Position numbers and translations under genes: made by a program. 64,000 nt of DNA, from the NCBI GenBank assembly GCA_963675135.1, contig OY776121.1, forward strand, positions 61,959,265 through 62,023,264, written 5' to 3'. The DNA is from Galeopsis tetrahit (Eukaryota > Streptophyta > Magnoliopsida > Lamiales > Lamiaceae). How positions within the stretch are numbered: the stretch's first letter is position 1; every line of letters starts with the position of its first letter. The notes beneath the pieces are model-generated. The model made no database searches and was not told where the DNA came from. It worked only from the letters and a program-made list of their open reading frames with translations. Shown piece after piece: positions 32,724 to 44,549 of this stretch.

Positions 32724-32881
32724 TATTTGATCCGAAGGGCTCGGGTCTCTCTGGTGGTAGGGGCATTTGCTTCCTTGGTGAGTTCTATCCATATAGCCCT
32801 TCTCCAATCATCTTCCTCTTCAATGGAGCCAATGGGGTTCTCCAGAGTCTCTCTTTCCGCAACTACTAGAGTTATTGTTCC

Positions 32882-35800
32882 CTATCCATCAAACTCTGTG
32901 GAGCTAGCGAGTTTGGAGAGACTATCCGCCTGCATGTTCTTCTCTCGGGGTATTTGGACTACCTCGCATTCTTGGAATTTGCCCATCACCGCTTTGGCAC
33001 GCTCCAAATAAGCAGCCATCCTGCTATCTTTGGCTACATATTCACCATTCACCTGCTGAACAACTAGTTGGGAGTCTGAGTATAGGGTTACCTTTGGAGC
33101 TCCCAATTCCAATGCCATCTCCATCCCTCTGATCAAAGCTTCATACTCTGCTCCATTATTTGAGGTCATGAATTGAAACCTCACTGCGAATTGTAGGTCC
33201 TCTCCTCGGGGGCCTATCAACACAATCCCTGCTCCGCATCCGCTCAGGGTCACTGAGCCATCTACGTACACCTTCCATCCCTCGACCTCCTCTGGTTTAG
33301 TCGACTCTTGGATGAAATCTGACAGGGCTTGAGCCTTTATAGATTTCCGTGGCTCGAAATCTATGTCATATTCTTGGAGCTCGATCGCCCACTTCACCAT
33401 CCTTCCAGAGAGGTCTGCTCGTCCTATAACCTTCTCTGTGAGTTCAGGCCCCAGTTGGGTACCTATCTTGGTAACAAAGCCGAGTTTCCCTGGGAAGAGC
33501 TCCACGCTCATCAGTTCCTCGTCTGTTTTAACATTTACTTGTTCAGGTGCCACTCCTTCTACTTTCTTTCTCTTAACCTCAGGGTCATCTCCTCTCACCC
33601 GCTCCAGGCCCCTAGTTAGGGCTCTATCTGCCATTTTCACGGACTCTGCATAGCACTTCCGTGCTTGATACTGGTCTCCTCTCACTTCTCCCACCCCTGT
33701 GGCTGTAGGGAATTTCATTTTCATATGAAATGTGGAGATAATTGCCTGAAAAAGATTCAGGCTGGGCCGTCCCATCACAACATTGTATGACGAGGGAATA
33801 TCAACAATAAGGAACTCCACCACGTGGACCTTCCGAGCTGGAGCATTTCCCAATCCTACTTGTAACATCACTGACCCCAAAGGTTGGATTGCTCCTCCAG
33901 AGAAACCATACAGAGAGGTATCTACAGGGCGTAGCTTCACATTCAGCTCCATTCTCTTAAAACATTCAAAGAACATGATGTCAGCCGAACTTCCCGTATC
34001 TACGAAGATTCGAGCAACATCGAATCCAGCTATGTCGGTAGTGATCACCAGAGCGTCGTTGTGATCTTCCTTAACTCCCTTCACATCTTCTGGGCCGAAT
34101 CGGATATTGGGCGTCTCCGTCATGCGCCCCACTTCTTTGAACTGGCTCCCTTGCTCTGCTCTTAGAGCCCGGACATTTTGCTTCCTCTTCCGAAAAGAAT
34201 CTCCATCGGCTGGCCCTCCCACTATCATGTGGATTATTCCTCTTTTCGGTGGAGGAGGGGGCATATCTTCAGCTACTTCTCTGGTTTCCTTCTCTTCTGG
34301 CTTTCTTTCATGATCCTTCCGCTTCTGCCCTCGAGGGCCCTGCCTATCTCTGAATATAAATTCTTTTAGATGACCCGCTTGGATCATCCTCTCAATTTCG
34401 TCCTTCAAGTGGTAACATTGGTTCGTATCATGCCCATACTCATTGTGGAATCGACAGAATCGGTCAGACTTGGGTTTCTGAGGTCCTCGATTTCTGGAAT
34501 ATGGGAATTTCAAGTCTGGATGGTCCCCAGCTACCTCCAGTACTTCAGCAGGCTCAATCCTCAAGGGCGTGTATTTCTCGAATCTCCCACGAGGGCCAGA
34601 CCGGGGACCTCCGGAGGGATTACCATCTCTTGTTGATCCAGAGGTCCGAGGGACCTCTGGGCTGGATCGTCTGGAAGGACCTTCCCTTCTTCTCTCTCGA
34701 TCTGGTGGCCTAACCTCCAGCCTTTTGGCCTTACGGACCTCCTCTAAAGTGAGGTACTTCTCAGCCCTGTGCAGCAGCTCATCGAAATTCTTAACTGGCT
34801 TCTTAGCTAAGGGGGAAAAGAAATCCCCATCTCGTAATCCGTTAGTGAGGGCGTTGATCTTCACCTCCGGAGAGGCTGTAGGGACCTCCAGAGCTGCCTG
34901 ATTAAACCTCCGGAGAAAAGCTCTTAAGCTTTCGCTCTCCCCCTGCCTCAGATTGAAGAGGGTCAAGGTGGCCCTTGGCTGTCTCCGGGCACTTGCAAAT
35001 TGATGGAGAAATAACTCACTGAATTCTTCCCAGGATCGGATGGTATTAGGTTCTAACTGAGTGAACCATTGCTGCGCTGCTTTGGCCAGGGTGGTCAGGA
35101 ACACCCTACACTTAATTCCTTCTCCGTAGCGATGTAATAGCGCAGCGTTTTCAAACCTTACTAAGTGTTCATAAGGATCTGCCGTACCATCATATTCAAA
35201 GTTAAGGGGTTTGAAGTTGAATGGTAACTCATCCTGTAATATGTTAGGAGAGAACTGGCACCCGGATGTGTGAGCGGATCTACTGGTTCGGTTGTCCAAC
35301 TGTCTCCTCATATCCTTCATCTCTTTCTGCAGAGCCTGTAGCTGGTCGCTAACTGGCCCTCCGTAGGTATCATCAGTGCTTTCTTCTGTCTCAAGGGGTT
35401 CTGTCCCTCGGGGTGCCGGCTCTACGTTCCTTCTAGTGCTTCGAAGGGGAATGCTTCTTTCCGCGCGCGAGGGCACTTTATCATCCTCTTCCATTCGTAT
35501 CCCCATCTCTTTGGACAACACTTGGGAGGTTCCAGGTGCCTCATCCTGGGGTCTATGGGGCGGTACCTCTGGATTCCCTGGTGCAACTTTGGGAATCTGG
35601 TCCCTTTGATCCGCAAAGGCTTTATCCACGGCTTGTCTGATGAGGGCGTTCAATTGATCGGGAGAGATCAAGAGTGTCCCTGAGTCTGGAATATCCTCTC
35701 GCTGAGGATCTGCGGTCTGGGGCTCGGGGGTTTCAAGATCCCCGGTTATTCCCTCCCGAACCGATAAGGGATGATTCTCATCACCTAAATCTGGAGTGGG

Positions 35801-35944
35801 CGCCAACGGATGATGTGATCCAGAAGGCGCGTGAATTGGGTTTTTCCCCCGGCCTCCTATTGGTAGGGGATCGATGGGCAAAGGGGGATTCTCACCCGGA
35901 AGATTTTTCTTTCCAGAAATGGATGTTTTATCTCCGCCACCCAT
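32882..35944 (-). CDS. Tat-type Gag-protease-RNase H fusion, RT deleted
   Basis: From the ATG at 35944 (MGGGDKTS) this is 1020 residues in one frame. The open frame also runs back into the LTR, but a start after the PBS is more sensible. Order: Gag (FNQAALEVPTASPEVKINAL), a CCHC-like FCRFHNEYGHDTNQCYHLKD, the aspartic protease motif DTGSSADI, then LTEKVI joined directly to GRADLSGRMVKWAIEL and an RNase H (YVDGSVTLSGCGAG, NNGAEYEAL, YSDSQLVVQQ). In relatives the whole reverse transcriptase lies between LTE.VI and DLSGRM, so an in-frame deletion has occurred. It ends at a TAG after STEFDG; similarity continues beyond it for about 50 codons. No integrase is present. It cannot copy itself. Confidence 0.85.
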   Translation of the reverse strand: MGGGDKTSISGKKNLPGENPPLPIDPLPIGGRGKNPIHAPSGSHHPLAPTPDLGDENHPLSVREGITGDLETPEPQTADPQREDIPDSGTLLISPDQLNALIRQAVDKAFADQRDQIPKVAPGNPEVPPHRPQDEAPGTSQVLSKEMGIRMEEDDKVPSRAERSIPLRSTRRNVEPAPRGTEPLETEESTDDTYGGPVSDQLQALQKEMKDMRRQLDNRTSRSAHTSGCQFSPNILQDELPFNFKPLNFEYDGTADPYEHLVRFENAALLHRYGEGIKCRVFLTTLAKAAQQWFTQLEPNTIRSWEEFSELFLHQFASARRQPRATLTLFNLRQGESESLRAFLRRFNQAALEVPTASPEVKINALTNGLRDGDFFSPLAKKPVKNFDELLHRAEKYLTLEEVRKAKRLEVRPPDRERRREGPSRRSSPEVPRTSGSTRDGNPSGGPRSGPRGRFEKYTPLRIEPAEVLEVAGDHPDLKFPYSRNRGPQKPKSDRFCRFHNEYGHDTNQCYHLKDEIERMIQAGHLKEFIFRDRQGPRGQKRKDHERKPEEKETREVAEDMPPPPPKRGIIHMIVGGPADGDSFRKRKQNVRALRAEQGSQFKEVGRMTETPNIRFGPEDVKGVKEDHNDALVITTDIAGFDVARIFVDTGSSADIMFFECFKRMELNVKLRPVDTSLYGFSGGAIQPLGSVMLQVGLGNAPARKVHVVEFLIVDIPSSYNVVMGRPSLNLFQAIISTFHMKMKFPTATGVGEVRGDQYQARKCYAESVKMADRALTRGLERVRGDDPEVKRKKVEGVAPEQVNVKTDEELMSVELFPGKLGFVTKIGTQLGPELTEKVIGRADLSGRMVKWAIELQEYDIDFEPRKSIKAQALSDFIQESTKPEEVEGWKVYVDGSVTLSGCGAGIVLIGPRGEDLQFAVRFQFMTSNNGAEYEALIRGMEMALELGAPKVTLYSDSQLVVQQVNGEYVAKDSRMAAYLERAKAVMGKFQECEVVQIPREKNMQADSLSKLASSTEFDG

Positions 35945-35987
35945 TTGCTCAAACAGGTAGAAATTCGTGAGAAAATCTTTCAATTCT

Positions 35988-36005
35988 TTCCCACAGACGG
36001 CGCCA
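35988..36005 (-). other. primer-binding site
   Basis: The minus strand reads TGGCGCCGTCTGTGGGAA, two bases after the 5' LTR. Confidence 0.85.
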
Positions 36006-36007
36006 GT

Positions 36008-36731
36008 TGATGTGCTAAAATTTGCACGAGAGGATTGCGTGTCCTCTGGATTGGATGTCCCACTCTTCAAACACGTACAATCACTCCAAGTGTGTTGCCT
36101 TCGTTTAAAACCTTCAAGAATCTGCAAAGAACACGCCGGAGGAGAGTCCGGCGCGGACACTCCGATGCCTAAGTCAGTATAGGGCTTATTAATCTCTCCC
36201 AAGGATCTCGGGATCCTTGATATATAAAAAACAGTTCTTGAAAAATCTCCCAAAGGTAGATTGTATTTAATTTAGTAAATGCGTAATGTACGAGAGTCTA
36301 ACCTGGAAATCTCCTCGATTTTACCTATTTATAGAGATATTAGTTGGAGAGGAAGTCAAGCCTTCCTTCCTTTCCGGAACTACCCGCCAGACTCGGTCCT
36401 GCGAAGTGGACGAAGCCTTCTTTCCTCCACTTCCCGAAGACTCGGCCATATCTCCTCTTTATTTGACTCGGTTCCCCCGGATAATAGGAGATAAGGTCCA
36501 TCTTCTATCGAGTCCAAGCCGAAAATAGCGGAACCTCCCTACGTTCAAGGCTCACGAACTTCCTCCAAAGCAATTCTTCTGGAAGCTTCTCTTTGGCGGT
36601 AGCTCCCTCCAAAGGGATCTCCCGAGAGGATTTCTCCTCAGAGCATATTTCATAATCTGATCCTTTCACTTTTATCCTATCCTTTATACACGTGTCGACT
36701 CCTTATTAAGTGACATTTTTAAGCCGCATCA
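36008..36731 (-). repeat. 5' LTR of Tat element
   Basis: 724 bp from TGATGTGC to CCGCATCA. Confidence 0.9.
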
Positions 36732-36736
36732 TTTAG

Positions 36737-37150
36737 GATTCTTATTTTGTTTTTAAATGATGTGGCAAATTGGAAATTGGTAAACTTTGTGAAGTCTATA
36801 GATATACAGTTTATGATTCTTAATTATTTTTATTGTTAAATGATGTAGCAAATCGGAGACTACGTAAAGTATGGGTCACAATCGCAATAATTTTAATATA
36901 ATTTAGGATTCTTATTTTATTTTTTAATGATGTGGAATATTGGAGGTTAGTCAAGTTTACGAAGTCTTATGGATATACTGTATAGATTATAGTTAGGATT
37001 CAATTTGTTTATTTTAAAACGATGTGGCAAATTGTAGACTGGGTAAAGTTTGAGTCACAAACGCAATCACTTTATTAGAATAGGATAAAATGATGGAAAC
37101 AAGCTATGCAAGTGGAGTGAATAAAGACAAAGATTGTGCATAGGTTGAAA
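36737..37150. repeat. AATGATGTGGCAAATTGG repeat block
   Basis: Three degenerate direct copies of a ~120-bp unit (AATGATGTGGCAAATTGGA, AAGTC-TATAGATATAC, TTAGGATTCTTATTTT). One more copy lies at 32553-32602 on the other side of the Tat element. The last part (37050-37135) matches 6665-6770. Confidence 0.6.
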
Positions 37151-37652
37151 GGTTTGAGAATGAATTTAAAATTTATTGTCCCCGTAAATTTATCTTGAAT
37201 TTTTTAATTTATTTTTAAGGGATTACGTCGGATTTTTATTTTACATTTCTATCCAAGTGAAGATTAAATACTTAAATGGATCATGACTAATATGGTGGGA
37301 GACAAACAATAGACATGCACTAGGTCGTGGGGGGAGGATTTCGTGTATGAATGTGACTTTTTTTAATTTAAATAATGCTACTTAATTTCTTATAATATAA
37401 AAAATAAAAATAAATAAAAAAGTAGCAGTCATTCAAAATTGGCAAGACCAAATATCATTTAGAAGGATAATCATGAGGTGGGGGAGCTATAATATTTTAA
37501 TGTCTCATCAAGCGGTTTTGGTCTCTTTTCTATTGTTTGGAGGACGTACGATCCATTTAAGATTTGTTGTTTTGATTAATATTAATGAGTTATCCACCGG
37601 CAGTATAATGCCTGGTACTGATTTGATAGAGCTTATAAAGTTATACTAAAGA
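37151..37652. other. AT-rich intergenic sequence
   Basis: No gene or defined element recognised. Confidence 0.4.
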
Positions 37653-37808
37653 TATCAAGATAGTTAGTTTATTTGTTTTATTTGTAGTTATCTACTTAAA
37701 TTACCTATTAGTTAGTTAGGCAGTTACTTATCTTGTGATTAGGATATAAGAAGTTTCATCTCCTCTTTTTGTTATTATTGAGAATATACATTTTATAGTT
37801 TGATAATT
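37653..37808 (+). repeat. 5' LTR of copia 1
   Basis: Closely matches 44096-44251. Confidence 0.8.
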
Positions 37809-38488
37809 AGGATTTATCTTGTGATTAGGATATAAGAAGTTTCATCTCCTCTTTTTGTCGATCACTACAAAAAACACCTCAATTAACAACCAATTAGAGA
37901 CCGTAAAAATAACAATTGGTCGGCCCAAACTTTTTTCGGGCCCTGAGACGGTCTCAAAACGGTCTTTAATTTAAAGACCGCCACATCTGGTATCGAACCC
38001 CGACCCGAACCGAACTCACAGCCCTCCTGACCCGATACACCCGACTCGAACCCACACCCGTCCCGAACCGACCCACCCGACCCCCATACACACCCACACC
38101 CACTTTATTTAAATGACCATTTATTTGGTCTTGGTGGGAATTGATCCCGGGTGGATGGGTGCCCAGTAACCACTTTGACAAGTAATTGTCTTGTGTAATT
38201 TTTAAAATTAATTATATATATATAATTAATTTCTTTATTATATACTCCCTCCATCCCACTATAAATTCCACAATAAGTTTCTCATTCAATTTTTTTTTTC
38301 ATATTATTTTTTATATTCTCCTTCCATTTCTCAATCACATCACTTATATTTTATTATATTTAAGCTCATACTCATCTAATATTTTTTCTCATCAATTTAT
38401 TTCTTTCATCTTTTAATATTCTAGTATCAATTCTTTCAAACATAATCTCAAAATAGAAAAATCCAAAAATTACCTTAACTTAAATTCG

Positions 38489-38580
38489 GTGGAGACGATT
38501 GATAACCAACAGGCGGCAGCGAAGAGGCGGCGTCAGCGATATCTTCTTAAGAACAGGGACGGAGTTGGAGTCGTCGCGGC
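38489..38580 (+). other. possible captured coding fragment in CACTA
   Basis: Open and relatively GC-rich: ETIDNQQAAAKRRRQRYLLK-NRDGVGVVA, interrupted by the hAT. After removing the hAT the frame would continue AIEQERIARAVRN to a stop. I do not recognise the protein. Confidence 0.3.
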
Positions 38581-39212
38581 TAGAGCCGGCAATTTGGGCC
38601 CTATCCGATGGGCTGGCTCGATCAACCCGAAACATAGTATGCGTTGGGCTCTAAAATTAGAGGCCCATATAGAACTTTGCCTATTTGACCTGACCCGATG
38701 GAACCGGTGGGCCTAATGGGCTAGGCTGAATTTGGCCAGCTGGCCATGAACAGCCCGTTTGGCCCGATCAATATTTTTTCTTTAAACAAATAGATAATTA
38801 AAATAAGTAAAGTATTTTATATTTAAATATTATTGTGTTTTTATTTTATTTTGACTTTGAAATTTGAACTTGTGAATTATTTATGATTTTATTTGAAGTT
38901 GTTATAGAGTGTAATGTTATACTGATTATGACTGTTTATAAATTATGTATAGTTAATACTTTAGTATTGCATATTTTTAATTATTATTATTTGTATAAAT
39001 AAACATTATATGTGAGTATGTGACCAACACAACAATTATATATATATAATTTTTGCTAAAAAAATTCATGGGCTGGGCCGGCCCGCTAGTCTAGTGGGCT
39101 AGGTTGGGCTCACCTTTTATAGGCCTGACAAATTCATGGGCCGGCCCGACCCAACCCACGAACATCGCTTGACCAGATGGGTCGGGCCGGACGGCCCAAT
39201 TTGCCAGCTCTT
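38581..39212. mobile_element. non-autonomous hAT nested in CACTA
   Basis: Ends TAGAGCCGGCAATTTGGGCC and GGCCCAATTTGCCAGCTCTT. Flanks GTCGCGGC and GTCGTTGC agree at 6 of 8. The interior is rich in GGGCC/GGCCC motifs. Confidence 0.65.
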
Positions 39213-39785
39213 GTCGTTGCAATAGAGCAAGAGAGAATCGCGAGGGCCGTGAGAAATTGCATAGGGTGAAAGTGAAAGAGGCGGTACAAATGAAGTAGGG
39301 TTTATAGACGGGTTACAAACGGGTTTATAAACGGGTTAGAGACCGTATTCACAAAACGGTCTCTAAATGAGCGGGCAAAAATGGCGGTCAAAATAAAATT
39401 TAGGAATTGGAATTCTTAATACCAATTAAAGACCGCTAATGTGGTCTCAAAATAAAATTTAAAATCAGAAATTTGATTTCGGGTTAGAGACCGCTAATAC
39501 GGTCTCTAAACGGTCTGAATACAAAAATTAAAGACTGAAATGAAATCGGTCTCAAAATTCATAATTTTTTCAAAATGGTCTCAAATCAGTCTTTATTTGA
39601 GACCGTTTTATGACGGTCTCAAAACTTTGGTCTCTAATTTAAGCATTTTTTGTAGTGGATCCTCCCCGCTTCCGCCTATTCTCGGATTTAGGGCTCTGTT
39701 TCCGGCGCTTTCCTTTTCTTTTATCGAGCGATACTCTGTTTTCTTGCTCCCCTTTGTTTTGTTCCGGTGTTTTTCCATTCTTTCA

Positions 39786-42700
39786 ATGGCACCTGATCCA
39801 CCCTCTCTCGACCCAGCCAAAAACCCCCTTTCGCCTCTCGCCTTGCATCACAACGATAACCCCGCGGTCGCAATTGCTCCCGATCCACTAATTGGATCGA
39901 ATTTCGTCAGCTGGAGTCATGCAATCAAGCGCGGCCTGAGTGTCAAGAACAAATTGCCACTAATTGAGGATTCGTTGCCTTAACCCATTAAAGACGATGA
40001 TCCTGCCATTTTCGCAGCTTGGGTTCGTGCTAACGACTTGGTCTTGATGTGGATTCTCAACTCCATCTCTCCGGAAATCAAACACACTCTGAAATATTTC
40101 TCCTCCGCTCAACAGGTATGGGATGAATTAAAAATTCGATATACAAGTTCAGATGGCACTAGGGTTTATCACCTTGAGAAAAGCCTTAATTCTATTACCC
40201 AGGATAGTCAATCTTTGGTTACTTATTATAACCAATTTAAGAGTTTATGGGATGAGTACCTTAGTTTTAGGCCTATCTTGTCTTGCTCTTGTGATGCTTT
40301 GAAAACTTGTGAATGTGATATCCCTAAGAAAATTTTGAAAACTCAAGAACAGGATGCAGTAATGAAGTTCTTAATAGGTCTTGATGATTCTTATTCGGCT
40401 ATTCGTAGTCAATTGCTTTTAACATCTCCTTTCCCCCCTTTGGCTAAAGTTTTCTCACTTTTGTTGCAAGAAGAATCTCAGAGAACCTTGAACACCTCTC
40501 ATTCTATCACTCTTGACTCTGTAGCTATGTTTTCTAAGCAACCTAACCAAAAACCTTTCAAAGACAAGAAAAGCCCCTCTTATGCAGTCATTGTGGGGGC
40601 ACCACACACACTGTGGATAGATGCTTCCATTTGATTGGTTTTCCCCCTGGTTGGAAGGGACCTAGAGGCTCTAAAAATAAAAATGAGAACATTCCCTCTG
40701 CCAATTTGGCCTTTCCCCATCCCATTAAGGAGGATCTTCCCACCTCTAATTCTCTAGTTAATCAAGAGTTGTTTGACCAATTCTTGAAATATACAAAGAC
40801 ACAACAGATTCCACAAGCTCCCTCTTCACCTCATGCTGCAGCTAGAGCTTTTGTCCACCATCCTGACCAGCAACAAGATACAGGTATTTCTCTTTGTTCC
40901 AAAACTAATAGCATCAATTCAAAAATATCCACTTGGATCTTGGATACAGGTGCCACAGATCACATGACATCTGATTTTTCTTTGTTCTCTTCACCTCCAT
41001 CTAAATCTAATATAAAAATCAGTCTCCCTAATGATTCCATTTCCACTGCAACTTTTATAGGAAACATCAAATTGAGTGACTCTTTGACCCTATATAATGT
41101 TCTATATGTGCCTGATTTCACTCACAATTTGCTGTCTATATCTCACCTAACTAGATACTCTAGTTGTTCTGTAAATTTCCTGTCCTCACACTGTGTTTTG
41201 CAGGACATCAACACCAAGACAATGATTGGTTCTGCTGAACAAACTGGAGGCCTCTACATTCTCAAGATTGCAACATACCCTGTACACTCTGCTTTTCTTT
41301 CCAGTACCTATGATTTGTGGCATTATAGACTAGGGCATATTTCTAATAAATACTTGTCTACTATTGAACATTTGAATGTAAAGCCTAGGAACAAGAATCA
41401 TGTTTAGAATATATACCCTTTGGCTAAGCAAAAGAGAAGGCCTTTTCCTGTTAGCACTTTTGTTTCTCCTTATGCTTTCTATTTAATCCATTGTGATGTT
41501 TGGGGGCCCTTTTCTACTGCTTCTCATTTAGGTCATAAATTTTTCTTGACCATTGTTGATGATTTCACCAGATGCACTTGGATATACATGTTAAAGCACA
41601 AATCTGATGTTCAGATCTCCTTACATAATTTTTCTAACATGATTCTTACTCAATTCAATGCTAGAATTAAAATATTAAGGAGTGACAATGGTACTGAATT
41701 TTTACTGCATGATTCCTATCACACCTTAGGCATTATCCATCAAACCTCTTGTGTGGAAACCCCTCAACAAAATGGTTTAGTTGAGAGGAAACATCAACAC
41801 CTTCTCCAAGTAGCTAGATCTCTTCTTTTTCAATCCAGTTTACCATTAAAGTTTTGGAATGAATGTGTTCTCACTGCTGCTCATCTAATTAACAGAATCC
41901 CCTTGTCCATCCTTGCCAATAAATCTCCTTATCAACTTTTGCATAATAGGAAGGTGGATTACTCATACATGAGGGTATTTGGTTGTATGTGTTATGCTAG
42001 CACCCTCACTGCTCATAGGCACAAGTTTCAACCTAGAGCCACTAAGTGTGTCTTTTTAGGTTATCCCTTTGGTACTAAAGGCTACAAGCTCTTAGACTTA
42101 AACTCTGGTAAAATCATTATTTCCAGAAATGTCAAATTCTTTGAGCATGTTTTTCCCTTTTCTATTTCTCCTTCAACACAGACTGTAAATGATGTACATA
42201 ATAATCATATGCATGTTTCTGCTAATGATGATCAGTGTTCTGAAACTTGTGATACTCCTTTTGTCTTTGATCACTCTCCTCCCTTAAATAATATTCAGGT
42301 AGAAAATAACCCTGGTACTGCTGACTCTGCTTCTCCTGTAAATAATGATCCTAATACTCCACATCCCATAAGAAAATCTGATAGACACAGACATCCCCCT
42401 GCTTATCTTGATGTTTATCATACTACTTTACCCCATTCCTTTTCGGGTACAAACTTATCTATTAGAAAAGGCAAACAGTACCCTATTTCTGATTTTTTGT
42501 ATGCTGCGAATCTTTCCTCCTCCTTTCTTTCCTATACAGCCAATATTTCCCAAATCACAGAACCTACTTCTTATAAACAAGCTATGCAAGATGTTAATTG
42601 GCAAAAGGCCATGGAAATTGAACTTCAGGCCCTTGAAAAAGCCAACACATGGACTCTTGTCCCTCTTCCTCCCTCTAAACACACTATTGGTTGTAGATGG

Positions 42701-44110
42701 GTTTTTAAAGTGAAATATAATTTTGATGGCTCTATAGAAAGATATAAAGCCAGGTTAGTAGCCAAGGGTTATACTCAACAAGAGGGAATCGATTACTTTG
42801 ACACTTTCTCTCCTGTAGCTAAGATCACTACTGTTAGGATTTTGCTTGCTATTGTTGTTGCTAAAAATTGGCACTTGCACCAACTTGATGTTAATAATGC
42901 TTTCTTGCATGGTGATTTGGTTGAAGAAGTCTATATGTCTCCCCCTCCAGGTTATCATACTCATAATAGAGTTTGCAAACTTAATAAAAGCTTGTATGGC
43001 CTTAAACATGCATCAAAACAATGGTTTCAGAAATTATCAGACTCTCTTATCTCTATTGGGTTCATTCAATCTGTTGCTGATAATTCTTTGTTCACTAAGT
43101 CCACTGCATCTTCTTTTATTGTCATACTTTGCTATGTTGATGATCTTATTGTCACGGGTAATTCTTTACATGACATCATTTTCTTCAAAAAAATTCTCCA
43201 CAAACAGTTTACTATTAAAGATCTTGGCCCTTTGAAATATATTTTGGGCATTGAGGTGGCCAAGAATCCTAAAGTACTGCATTTGTGTCAAAGATAATAT
43301 GCTTTCGACCTTTTACATGAATTTGGCTATTTGGATAGTAAACCTTTTTCAACTCCAATGGATCAGAAACAAGCCTTCATTGATACTGATGCTCCTCTTC
43401 TCAGTGATCCTTCTGCTTACAGGAGTATAGTTGGGAAGTTATTGTATCTTACAATAACAAGACCTGATATTTCTTATTCAGTTCATGTCCTTACTGAGTT
43501 TATGAGTAAACCTACTACGGCTCACATGGCTGTTGTACATCGTTTACTTAGATGTCTCAAGAGTAATCCAGGGCAAGGCATCTTCTACTCTTCCACTAAC
43601 AATTTTAAACTTCATGCTTTTTCTGATTCAGATTAGGCTAGATGCCAAGTCACAAGAAAGAGCATCACAAGTTATGCCATATACTTGGGCGATTCTCTCA
43701 TATCATGGAAGTCCAAGAAGCAGCCTACAGTAGCTAGATCTTCAGTTGAGGCAGAATATAGAGCCTTGGCTACCACCACTTGTGAAACTCAGTGGATACT
43801 TTACATTCTAAAAGATCTTCATATCCTACATGACCAGCCAGCTGCTATGTATACAGATAGCAAATCAGCTCATGCAATGGCTCATAATCCTTGCTTTCAT
43901 GACAAAACCAAGCACATTGCCATTGACATTCACTTCACAAGGGAGAAGATTCACAATGGAGTAATCAAACTCATACATATTCCCTCTCAAGATAATTTGG
44001 CCGACATCATGACTAAGCCTTTGCCTCCTTCATTATTCAGTTTCTTCAAATCAAAATTGGGCCTTGTGAATATCCATGCCCGATTTGATGGGGGGTATCA
44101 AGATAGTTAG
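39786..44110 (+). pseudogene. copia 1 gag-pol relic
   Basis: Domains in order: Gag from MAPDPPSLDPAKNP (stop at 39980; frame resumes at PIKDDDPAIFAAWVRANDLV); a CCHC knuckle (SHCGGTTHTVDRCFHLIGF) reached by a frameshift near 40590; protease WILDTGATDHMTS (about 40935-40970); integrase (stop near 41405) with HCDVWG, RSDNGTEF and QQNGLVERKH as the DDE residues; reverse transcriptase with LVAKGYTQQEGIDYFDTFSP and CYVDDLIVTGN; a stop at 43295; and RNase H from SWKSKKQPTVARSSVEAEYR to TKPLPPSLF, broken by a stop at 43634. At least four stops or shifts make it inactive. All domains are recognisable, so the decay is moderate. Confidence 0.88.
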
Positions 44111-44251
44111 TTTCTTTGTTTTATTTGTAGTTATCTACTTAAACTACCTATTAGTTAGTTAGGCAGTTACTTATCTTGTGATTAGGATATAATGAGCTTC
44201 ATCTCCTCTTTTTGTTATTATTGAGAATATACATTTTATAGTTTGATAATT
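44096..44251 (+). repeat. 3' LTR of copia 1
   Basis: Follows the G-rich tract. Closely matches 37653-37808. Confidence 0.8.
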
Positions 44252-44544
44252 CAGTTTCTAATATCAAGAATGTGTATTCCTTCAATCTCTATTTTCATAC
44301 CTTGATAAAAGATAAAACTGATAATATTGGATGAGACACCGATAATTAAAAGATTTAGCTTAGGCATTCAATTGAACCTTAAAAAGATATTGTAGATGTT
44401 ATAATTGGTCAATGTTGTCATTTATAAGAAAAGCAAATTTTTTTTTTTTTGGAAATTTTAGACAAATTCTTTCTTTTTTGTGTCGAAATTTTAGACAAAT
44501 TCTTCCTAATATAGAAGAGTTCTAGAGAAATTATAATGTCTTTT
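44252..44544. other. AT-rich spacer between two copia elements
   Basis: No gene. A short repeat GAAATTTTAGACAAATTC occurs twice (44450-44505). Confidence 0.4.
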
Positions 44545-44549
44545 ACCAT

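Larger units (their letters stand above)
32603..36731 (-). mobile_element. Ty3 Tat-lineage LTR retrotransposon, internally deleted
   Basis: Target duplication TTTAG (32598-32602 and 36732-36736). The 5' LTR is complete (36008-36731). Only 121 bp of the 3' LTR remain (32603-32723) and they join abruptly to sequence after the RNase H domain. Integrase and most of the reverse transcriptase are gone. A solo LTR of a related element is at 54546-55297. Confidence 0.9.
37863..39657. mobile_element. non-autonomous CACTA element with AGAGACCG repeats
   Basis: Starts CACTACAAAAAACACC and ends GCATTTTTTGTAGTG, with target duplication GAT (37860-37862 and 39658-39660). Subterminal regions (37900-37985 and 39320-39650) carry many GAGACCG / CGGTCTC motifs in both directions. 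The interior has a C-rich stretch, a tRNA-like B-box module (38120-38195, minus), the left end of a Stowaway (38245) and a nested hAT (38581-39212). No transposase. Confidence 0.88.
37653..44251 (+). mobile_element. Ty1/copia retrotransposon 1 (interrupted, decayed)
   Basis: Short 156-bp LTRs at 37653-37808 and 44096-44251, starting TATCAAGATAG and ending GTTTGATAATT. A G-rich PPT (GATGGGGGG) precedes the 3' LTR. The gag-pol relic is at 39786-44110, and a CACTA element at 37863-39657 splits the leader. Part of the LTR is repeated just after the 5' LTR (37815-37860). I found no 5-bp target duplication or standard PBS. Confidence 0.8.
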
